The notes under the pieces are model-generated. The model was not told where the DNA came from and searched no databases. It saw nothing but the letters and a program-made list of their open reading frames with translations. This document shows positions 16,145 through 22,325 of a stretch of DNA of 40,181 nucleotides, piece after piece; the first letter of the stretch is position 1, and every line of letters begins with the position of its first letter. Position numbers and translations under genes: made by a program. The stretch is from Chitinophagaceae bacterium (GTDB lineage Bacteria; Bacteroidota; Bacteroidia; Cytophagales; Cytophagaceae): contig JAQBNU010000115.1 of NCBI GenBank assembly GCA_028288365.1, forward strand, positions 1-40,181. Reading direction: 5' to 3'.

Positions 16145-17167
16145 TTAAGGACAAGAGTTTCCTTTTATAATAAAGGCCGAATTCTTTTTTTCGTAAGAGA
16201 GATTCATGGTAGACGTGATAATATCTAACGCTTCTTCTATAGTTGTTTTAGAGATAAAGCCACTGTATCGGCACTTTTTCGTTTCATTCGACTCTATGGC
16301 GATTGAAACGTTGAATGTTTTTTCGAGATTAGCAACGACTTCTGTTAGCATTTTCTGTTTAAAAACCAATGTTTGAGCAGTAGTAACGAGCTCTTTCTTT
16401 GCAGGCTCTTGCACTATGGAAATTCTTTTTCCTGAAAGAAGGAATGCTTTTTGATCTTTCGTTAAGTAAACGTTATCTTCTTGTACTTCATTGTTAACTA
16501 CCGCTACTTTTCCTGAAAATACGCCCACTTCTGCAGAGTCCTTTGCAGGGTGATCCTTTATATAAAAGGAAGTTCCAAGTACAGTGATTTTCAGGTGTTG
16601 AGTAGTCACAGAAAAAGGATGACTAGGGTCTCTGGTTACATCAAAAAAAGCTTGGCCATTTAAGGTCACTGTTCTTTCGGAATTTTCAAAATGGTCGAGG
16701 TAGGAAATAGAAGATTGAGGACTTAATGCAATGATGCTTTGATCGGGTAAATGGATTTCTTGAATGGTATTGGTATTATTGGTGGTAGAAATGATGGCAG
16801 GTTTCATCCATTGCATATACACTAACGAAGCCATGAGTATTGCAGCAACAAGACTTGCCGCAATTTTAAGAGATCTGTAGACTTGTGAAGAAAAAAAAGA
16901 ATTTGAGTATTGTGGGGTAGGCTGCTCTACTAATTCATGTTCACTCCACTGAATTCGTGTCTGTATGTTTTTCCAGGCAAGGTTTGAATCAGGAGTAATG
17001 TATGCTGCAGGATCTTGTGCATTTTTCCATAGATGAGATAAACGTTGGTATAGCTCTTGATTGGTAATAGAAGTATTTAACCAGGAAGTAAGATCTTGTT
17101 CTTCTTTCTCTGTTATTTCACCTTTCAGCTTTTTTATAATCAGTTTAATTTCGTCAATGTTTTCCAT
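16145..17167 (-). CDS. FecR-family anti-sigma factor
   Basis: A 340-residue membrane protein. It has an N-terminal cytoplasmic anti-sigma part with SWLNTSITNQELYQRLSHLW, one membrane helix (about 101-120), a periplasmic FecR domain (about 130-240; IHLPDQSIIALSPQSSI, GQAFFDVTRDPSHPF, VLGTSFYI), and a C-terminal DUF4974 domain. FecR proteins receive a signal from an STN domain in the periplasm and control an ECF sigma factor. It lies between the sigma factor gene (69-base gap) and the STN-protein gene, with its own candidate ECF promoter at 17200-17228. Confidence 0.9.
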   Translation of the reverse strand: MENIDEIKLIIKKLKGEITEKEEQDLTSWLNTSITNQELYQRLSHLWKNAQDPAAYITPDSNLAWKNIQTRIQWSEHELVEQPTPQYSNSFFSSQVYRSLKIAASLVAAILMASLVYMQWMKPAIISTTNNTNTIQEIHLPDQSIIALSPQSSISYLDHFENSERTVTLNGQAFFDVTRDPSHPFSVTTQHLKITVLGTSFYIKDHPAKDSAEVGVFSGKVAVVNNEVQEDNVYLTKDQKAFLLSGKRISIVQEPAKKELVTTAQTLVFKQKMLTEVVANLEKTFNVSIAIESNETKKCRYSGFISKTTIEEALDIITSTMNLSYEKKNSAFIIKGNSCP

Positions 17168-17199
17168 TTATTCTTGTGTCTACTATGTCTTTATCCTAT

Positions 17200-17228
17200 G
17201 ACAGAATATGTTGGGTTTACCCCTATGC
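17200..17228 (-). promoter_or_regulatory. Candidate ECF sigma promoter before fecR
   Basis: On the minus strand: GCATAGGGGT (17219-17228), 16 bases, GTC (17200-17202), ending 32 bases before the fecR ATG. It duplicates the element at 14865-14893, suggesting feedback of the sigma factor on fecR and the STN gene. An overlapping GGGT-TT-ACCC palindrome is a by-product of the same bases. Confidence 0.55.
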
Positions 17229-17235
17229 AATAAGT

Positions 17236-17808
17236 TTAAGAGTTAAAATAAAGTAAAGAAAATAGAAATACTAGCATGTTTTTATACAGTGTTGCCAGTT
17301 TTTCTTTTAATATTTTTAACGCTTTAGTCATTTGATTTTCTACTGTCTTGATTGAAATATTTAGTGTCTGGCCAATTTCTTTGTTACTCAATTCTTCAAA
17401 ACGACTGAGCATGAATACTTCTCGGCATGCGGGAGGTAATGCATTTATAGCTTGGGTAATTTGTTGCTGATATTCGGCAGAAATCATTTTACGCTCTGAT
17501 GACACATCCGTTGGAGCAAGATGCAGCCATTGTTGTTCGTTGAGTTCTTGTTTGTTTTTGCTTTTCTCCAGATAGTTTAGACAGCTGTTGATGACTGCTT
17601 TGTATAGATAAGCTTTAGCAGAATGATGAAAAATAGTACGGTCTCGTTGTACCCATATTTTTACAAAAACATCTTGAACGATGTCTTCAGCTGCCTGCTC
17701 ATTTGAAAGGTACCGGAATGCCGTTTTACACAATGGTTGATACCACTGTGTAAATAGTTGTTCGAAAAAATCTTTAGTAATGACGTGATTAGGATTGTTA
17801 TCCCTCAT
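17236..17808 (-). CDS. ECF RNA polymerase sigma factor (FecI-like)
   Basis: A 190-residue sigma-70 family protein. Region 2 covers about residues 15-75, with LCKTAFRYLSNEQAAEDIVQ and VFVKIW. Region 4 covers about 120-170, with LPPACREVFMLSRFEELSNK and the helix-turn-helix IGQTLNISIKTVENQMTKAL. The length is normal for Bacteroidota ECF factors paired with FecR. The neighbours are its FecR anti-sigma and an STN protein. I infer that it drives the two matching promoter elements at 17200-17228 and 14865-14893. No copy of that element lies before the sigma gene itself. Confidence 0.92.
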   Translation of the reverse strand: MRDNNPNHVITKDFFEQLFTQWYQPLCKTAFRYLSNEQAAEDIVQDVFVKIWVQRDRTIFHHSAKAYLYKAVINSCLNYLEKSKNKQELNEQQWLHLAPTDVSSERKMISAEYQQQITQAINALPPACREVFMLSRFEELSNKEIGQTLNISIKTVENQMTKALKILKEKLATLYKNMLVFLFSLLYFNS

Positions 17809-17871
17809 GAATTCTTATCGATTGGACAGGAATAATTGAGTCAAGGTACAGGAAATAACTTTATGGTAATG

Positions 17872-18933
17872 TTAATTTTTTAAATTCATTAATTTATCTG
17901 GTTTGAGTAACGTGATCCTACTCCCGTTTACCTGAATTAATCCTTCTTCTTTAAAATCTGATAACATGCGAATGACGGTCTCTTTGGAAGCACCTACTAA
18001 TCCTGAGAGGTCATCTCTTGAAATGGCCATGCTGAATGCTTCATGGCCTTCCTGTTTGTATTTGTTTTGAAGTTGCATCAATGCTTCCGCTACTCTTTTG
18101 CGTACCGATTGATAAGCCAGCTTCAATAAACGTTCTTCTCTTTCAATGACGTTATCAGATAACATTTTGATGAACTTGTTGGCAATGTCGCGGTTGTTGT
18201 AAATCAACGCAAAGAAATCTTCCCGCTTGATCGTACACACTTCTGTATCTTCCATGGCTAAAGCACTGTCGCTATAGGCACTGTTTTCTAATAAATCGAT
18301 GTAGCCTAAAAAATCTCCTTCTGCATGCAAACCGGTGATGAATTCATTACCCAGTTTATCGGTCTTGAATGTTTTAACTTTTCCTTTGTTGATGAAATAA
18401 AGAAAATTGGGATAGCTGCCTTCAGAATATATGTTGTGTTTTTTAGGGATGCTTTGATTCCTATTGTCGTTGCTCGTCAGGCTTTCCAGTTCTTTCAAAC
18501 CTTTTGCTTGATCTATAAACTCCTTTAATCCTTCTGTGTTTTTTTGAAAGGTTTCTTTTAGAATAAGATTCTTTTTAAGTCGTATCTCTACGGCATCCAA
18601 CAATTCCAGGTCGTCAAAAGGTTTGGTCAGGTAATCGTCTGCACCAAGGTTCATGCCTTTTCTCATGTCATCTTTCTCTGCTTTCGCTGTGAGAAAAATA
18701 AAAGGAATACTGGATGTATCGCTGTTTTTACTCAATACATGCAATACACCGAAACCATCCAGCTCAGGCATCATCACATCGCAGATGATCAGATCCGGAT
18801 TTTCTTTTTTGGCCAGGTCTACACCTATTTTACCATTTTCTGCCGTTACTACTTTGTAGTTGGCCAGCTCTAAAATTTCTGCGATGTTTTCTCTGACATC
18901 GCTGTTGTCTTCAATGAGTAGTATCTTTTTCAT
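17872..18933 (-). CDS. Response regulator fusing a receiver to a CRP/FNR DNA-binding protein
   Basis: 353 residues. Residues 1-120 are a receiver with phosphorylation site D52 (ICDVMMPELDG), T82 and K104. About 150-270 is a cyclic-nucleotide-binding-fold sensor domain (YSEGSYPNFLYFINKGKVK, GLHAEGDFLGYIDLLE). About 275-350 is a Crp-type helix-turn-helix (SRDDLSGLVGASKETVIRML). E318 and R322 occupy the positions that read TGA half-sites in CRP and FNR. Only two cysteines exist, so it cannot bind an FNR-type Fe-S cluster; its signal most likely arrives by phosphorylation. Its start overlaps the stop of the FixL-like kinase by four bases. Predicted sites are the ATGAYA-N2-TRTCAT palindromes at 1842, 4300, 21711, 21787 and 25477. 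Confidence 0.9.
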   Translation of the reverse strand: MKKILLIEDNSDVRENIAEILELANYKVVTAENGKIGVDLAKKENPDLIICDVMMPELDGFGVLHVLSKNSDTSSIPFIFLTAKAEKDDMRKGMNLGADDYLTKPFDDLELLDAVEIRLKKNLILKETFQKNTEGLKEFIDQAKGLKELESLTSNDNRNQSIPKKHNIYSEGSYPNFLYFINKGKVKTFKTDKLGNEFITGLHAEGDFLGYIDLLENSAYSDSALAMEDTEVCTIKREDFFALIYNNRDIANKFIKMLSDNVIEREERLLKLAYQSVRKRVAEALMQLQNKYKQEGHEAFSMAISRDDLSGLVGASKETVIRMLSDFKEEGLIQVNGSRITLLKPDKLMNLKN

Positions 18934-20165
18934 GCTGCGTGACCATTTGGAATTTCAATGATAAAAATTGTTCCTTTACCTACTTCACTTTGTACATTAA
19001 TATAACCATTCAATAATTCGACATAACGTTTGACAATGTTTAATCCGAGACCAGTGCCTTGTATATTGCTTACGTTATGAGCTCTGAAAAATCTACTAAA
19101 CAGAAAGGGCATATCGGCCTCTGAGATCCCCATGCCTTGATCTGTTATGGTTAATATGACATTGGTATCAGAGACTTTAGTAGAAACTGTAATGGAGCCT
19201 TTTTCAGAATATTTGATGGCGTTGGAAAGAAGATTTAGCAAAATATTTTTTGTAATATTCAAATCAAGAAATACCATTTCAGCACCGCTATGTGTACAAT
19301 GTATTTCCTGGCTTTCTTTTTTGGCCACCGACATTTCTTCCTGCAACTCTTGGCATACTTGTACCAGGTTAAATGAAACGGGATGATTGGAAACGATGCC
19401 TTCTTCCAGTTTACTTAATGATAAAAAGTCATTCAAAATGACTGTTAAATTGGATACAGAAGATTTTATGCGTTGTATGTGTTTATCGATTTTTTCTTTT
19501 TCGCCTAGGTCATTGTATTTCCCGATCAAAGAAACGGAAGAAAGAATCGTACTTAGCGGTGTACGGAACTCGTGAGAAGCCAGCGTGACAAACCGCGATT
19601 TAAGTTCGTTCAATTCCTTTTCCTTCTCCAGTGCTTTGCGTACTTCTGCTTCTGCCTGTTTTTGTTTGGTATTGGTTTCTTTCAACTGCTTGATGGCATC
19701 AAACAATTCTGAAGTTCTTTGCTGCACGCGTTCTTCCAATTCTATATTCAATTTTCGGAAGGCATACTCTGCCTCTTTCAATTTTGAAATGTCATGAATG
19801 ATACCCGTATAGATGATTCGGTCTTCCAGCTGAACTTCACTGATACTTAAAAGAAAAGGAAAGGTTGTCCCATCTTTCCGTCTACCGAGTACTTCTCTTC
19901 CGATGCCAATGATTTTCTTTACGCCGGTGCGTTGATAATTTTCTATGTATTCATCGTGTCGGCTATGATCGGGTTCAGGCATCAATATTTTGATGTTTTG
20001 TCCGATCACTTCCTCTGCCGTGAAGCCGAAAATGTAGGCGGCAGCAGGGTTAAGCGTTTCAACAAGTCCTCGCTGATCAATCGTGATGATGCCGTCAATG
20101 GCGTTATCTATAATCGCTTTTAGTCTGGATTCCTGATCGAAAGAATGTTTGCGTAGTTTTTCCAA
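18930..20165 (-). CDS. FixL-like PAS sensor histidine kinase, predicted haem oxygen sensor
   Basis: 411 residues, no membrane helix. Residues about 12-130 are one PAS domain closely resembling FixL (NPAAAYIFGF, LMPEPDHSRHDEY, IIGIGREVLGRRKDGTTFP). H70 matches the FixL haem ligand and R90 the oxygen-sensing Arg. They are 20 residues apart, as in rhizobial FixL (200/220 or 194/214). A coiled coil (about 130-190) joins the PAS to a kinase core with H198 (SHEFRTPL), N-box NLLSNAIKYS, DQGMGI and GTGLGL. FixL is inhibited by O2, and that behaviour here is inference. The start is TTG at 20165: an in-frame TGA lies five codons upstream and the next ATG is inside the PAS domain. It lies 54 bases after the lactate dehydrogenase gene with no terminator between. 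Confidence 0.9.
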   Translation of the reverse strand: MEKLRKHSFDQESRLKAIIDNAIDGIITIDQRGLVETLNPAAAYIFGFTAEEVIGQNIKILMPEPDHSRHDEYIENYQRTGVKKIIGIGREVLGRRKDGTTFPFLLSISEVQLEDRIIYTGIIHDISKLKEAEYAFRKLNIELEERVQQRTSELFDAIKQLKETNTKQKQAEAEVRKALEKEKELNELKSRFVTLASHEFRTPLSTILSSVSLIGKYNDLGEKEKIDKHIQRIKSSVSNLTVILNDFLSLSKLEEGIVSNHPVSFNLVQVCQELQEEMSVAKKESQEIHCTHSGAEMVFLDLNITKNILLNLLSNAIKYSEKGSITVSTKVSDTNVILTITDQGMGISEADMPFLFSRFFRAHNVSNIQGTGLGLNIVKRYVELLNGYINVQSEVGKGTIFIIEIPNGHAA

Positions 20166-20219
20166 GAGTTTATAATTTCAACCCAATTTATCAAATTTAA
20201 GCTGTATATACTAAAGACC

Positions 20220-21236
20220 TTATGATGTAGTTTGAATAGATTTTTTATCGGTGAGCTCATGTATGGAGCGCTCTCCTTTTTCAAAGCAGTCCAAATTGTA
20301 AATGGTCGTGTCCGCAATATTAGTCAAGGCATTTTCTGTCAAAAAAGCCTGGTGACCTGTAACCAGTACATTTTTAAAGGTAAGCAGTCGGGCAAACAAA
20401 TCATCCTGAGGAATATCTGCACCATGGTCATAAAAGAATAATCCTTTTTCTTTTTCATAAACATCCAATCCCAGGTAACCAATTTTACCTTCCTTCAATG
20501 CTTGCAATGCATCTACTGTATTGACCAATCCACCTCTTCCTGTATTGACAATCATGACTCCCTTTTTCATCAACGCTATATTTTCTTTATTGATGAGGTA
20601 ATGTGTATTCGCATTGAGTGGTGCATGAAGTGTGATGATGTCTGAAAGTTTGCATAGCTTTCCAAGTGAAATGTATTCCATTCCATACTTGGATATCAAT
20701 TCCTGATTTTCGGTTACATCATAACCTAGTAGTTTACATCCGAAACCATGCAGGATTTTTGCCACTATGCTTCCGATTTTACCTGTGCCTACAATGCCGA
20801 CGGTTTTTCCGTGAAGATCAAAACCAATGAGTTCATCTAGCGCAAAATTGTAGGCTTTGACTTGGCGATCGGCCTGTACAATTTTTCTATTCATGGCAAG
20901 GATCATCGCAATTGTATGTTCTGCTATGGCATAAGGAGAATACTCCGGAACATTGGCTACATGCATGTATAAATCGTCTGCTTCATTTAGATCAATGTTG
21001 TCATATCCGGCCGCGCGAGTAGCCACTGATTTAATATTTAGTTTTGCAAGTTGCTGTAAGGCTTCTTTACCGGCATCGTCGTTGGTGAAAATACTCACTG
21101 CTGTACATCCTCTTGCAAGTTCTGCTGTTTGTGGCGACAAGGCTTCTTCCAGGAATAAAAAATCGTGCTTACTTCGATTGGCTTTTTCAAGGTAAACACG
21201 CTCGTACTTCTTTAAGCTGTAAATGGCTACTTTCAT
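20220..21236 (-). CDS. ldhA: Fermentative D-lactate dehydrogenase
   Basis: A 338-residue D-2-hydroxyacid dehydrogenase that reduces pyruvate to D-lactate with NADH in the cytoplasm. The nucleotide-binding motif is GIVGTGKIG (about 147-155). The catalytic residues are R234 (NTGRGGL), E263 (DVYEKE) and H295 (GHQAFLT). The numbering differs by one from E. coli LdhA, and the FFYDHG...QDDLFARL segment is LdhA-like. It follows the coiled-coil gene after 10 bases and precedes the FixL-like kinase, so fermentation and oxygen sensing may share a transcript. Confidence 0.92.
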   Translation of the reverse strand: MKVAIYSLKKYERVYLEKANRSKHDFLFLEEALSPQTAELARGCTAVSIFTNDDAGKEALQQLAKLNIKSVATRAAGYDNIDLNEADDLYMHVANVPEYSPYAIAEHTIAMILAMNRKIVQADRQVKAYNFALDELIGFDLHGKTVGIVGTGKIGSIVAKILHGFGCKLLGYDVTENQELISKYGMEYISLGKLCKLSDIITLHAPLNANTHYLINKENIALMKKGVMIVNTGRGGLVNTVDALQALKEGKIGYLGLDVYEKEKGLFFYDHGADIPQDDLFARLLTFKNVLVTGHQAFLTENALTNIADTTIYNLDCFEKGERSIHELTDKKSIQTTS

Positions 21237-21246
21237 AAGGGTATAG

Positions 21247-21639
21247 TTAATGGGTCTTTAATGCGCAGGCATTGCAGCCGTGCATGAATTCGTAAAAGCT
21301 TTCTTTGAGCAGTTTTACTTCTGTTGCGATGTCGTTGAATTTTGTGGTCAACTGTTCTTCTTTTAAATGGAGCGTGTCCGCATCCATTGTTAGATCTTTA
21401 TAATGAATGGCCATGCTTTTTTCTTCTTTGTGTATGCGAGAGAGGACACCGTCCAGATCGTTTATGCTTTTCTCAAAACGCTTCCAATAAGAATCCAATA
21501 GTTTTGTTCTTTCCATGTCCATAGAAGTGGAATAACAATTCTTTAAAATTTTCAAAAGGAAATCAATTTCCTTTTTCAGAAAATGTGTATGAGAGGATAT
21601 CTCTATATGGTGCTGATGTAGGTTTTCTCGGTTTTCCAT
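21247..21639 (-). CDS. Small His-rich coiled-coil protein, unknown function
   Basis: 130 residues and not recognised. The N-terminus is His-rich (H8, H10, H11, H17, H19), the rest is predicted helical with heptad-like spacing (KEEQLTTKFNDIATEVKLLKES), and the end carries a C122-x2-C125 pair in HGCNACALKTH. No signal peptide or membrane helix is seen. The histidines and cysteines could bind metal, but this is speculation. It is the first gene of the predicted lactate dehydrogenase/FixL/receiver-CRP operon, with a candidate CRP/FNR-type site 71 bases upstream. Confidence 0.75.
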   Translation of the reverse strand: MENRENLHQHHIEISSHTHFLKKEIDFLLKILKNCYSTSMDMERTKLLDSYWKRFEKSINDLDGVLSRIHKEEKSMAIHYKDLTMDADTLHLKEEQLTTKFNDIATEVKLLKESFYEFMHGCNACALKTH

Positions 21640-21710
21640 GAGTGTTTTTCAATTATACAAACTTAATGGAAGCTTAAGAGCATAGGAATGAGCAAAAAAG
21701 ATCCCAAAGA

Positions 21711-21724
21711 TGATAATTGTCATT
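21711..21724 (-). promoter_or_regulatory. CRP/FNR-type palindrome upstream of the coiled-coil/ldhA operon
   Basis: Read on the minus strand, ATGACAATTATCAT, differing at two bases from the ccoI site (ATGACATTTATCAT). It is centred about 78 bases before the ATG at 21639. No good TAnnTTTG box is found at the 22-base distance on this strand, so promoter geometry is unproven. Confidence 0.5.
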
Positions 21725-21786
21725 TTTTATTTCAAATCATCAATTTTACTTATTTAAACCCTACATGATAAAAGTAGGAATGAAGG

Positions 21787-21830
21787 ATGACAGTCATCAT
21801 CTTTTATTTTTTAACTGTGCTGTACTTTTA
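21787..21830 (+). promoter_or_regulatory. CRP/FNR-type palindrome and -7-like box upstream of the PRC-barrel gene
   Basis: ATGACAGTCATCAT (21787-21800) is followed after exactly 22 bases by TACTTTTA (21823-21830), five of six conserved bases of TAnnTTTG. Spacing equals that at ccoI (1842-1885). The start codon follows at 21867. It sits back to back with the site at 21711-21724 in the divergent promoter region. Confidence 0.6.
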
Positions 21831-21866
21831 ATCATCTTATAAAAACAATCACTAAAATAAAAGGAT

Positions 21867-22286
21867 ATGAACAGCGCTAACTTAGAAAAAGAAAATCAAT
21901 TGGGACGTAATGTTGACGGTCCTCACGCCAACTTCCCTCTCAGACTATTGACCGCCACTTCTGTTATAGGAGATAAGGTGGAAAATACAAAAGGCGAACG
22001 CATCGGCAAGATCAAAGACATCATGCTGAATATTAAAGAAGGCACTATTGAATACGTAGTCATTGAATTCGGAGGTTTTTTAGGGATGGGTGAAAAACTA
22101 TTTGCCGTACCTTTTTCTGCTTTAAAACTCCATCAGAAGAACGAAGATTTTGTATTGGACGTGGATAAAGAATTTATGGAAAAAACACCCGGATTTGACA
22201 AAGAGCATTGGCCAGAAACGAATGGACATTATTTCGATTCATTATCTCAACATTGGGGTGACTTTATGGGGCCAAGTGTAGGATAA
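21867..22286 (+). CDS. PRC-barrel domain protein
   Basis: A 139-residue soluble protein. The PRC-barrel domain (about residues 28-100) is seen in LTATSVIGDKVENTKGERIG, KIKDIMLNIKEGTIEYVVIE and FGGFLGMGEKLFAVPFSALK. The C-terminal tail has several His and Trp residues. PRC barrels occur in RimM, in photosynthetic reaction centres and in stress proteins, and the specific role here is unknown. It precedes the P3B ATPase by 39 bases and carries a CRP/FNR-type operator-promoter, suggesting low-oxygen induction. Confidence 0.87.
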   Translation: MNSANLEKENQLGRNVDGPHANFPLRLLTATSVIGDKVENTKGERIGKIKDIMLNIKEGTIEYVVIEFGGFLGMGEKLFAVPFSALKLHQKNEDFVLDVDKEFMEKTPGFDKEHWPETNGHYFDSLSQHWGDFMGPSVG

Positions 22287-22325
22287 ATATTGCCATTCAA
22301 GTTCAATAAGAGTTATATTGGCTGC

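Noticed and set aside
17872..18933. Calling the CRP-type regulator a direct oxygen sensor like FNR.
   Set aside because: It has only two cysteines, far apart, so no [4Fe-4S] cluster can form. A receiver domain supplies the input instead.
20120..20317. A small minus-strand frame bridging ldhA and the kinase gene.
   Set aside because: It overlaps both genes in another frame, has no recognisable domain and ends inside the PAS coding region.
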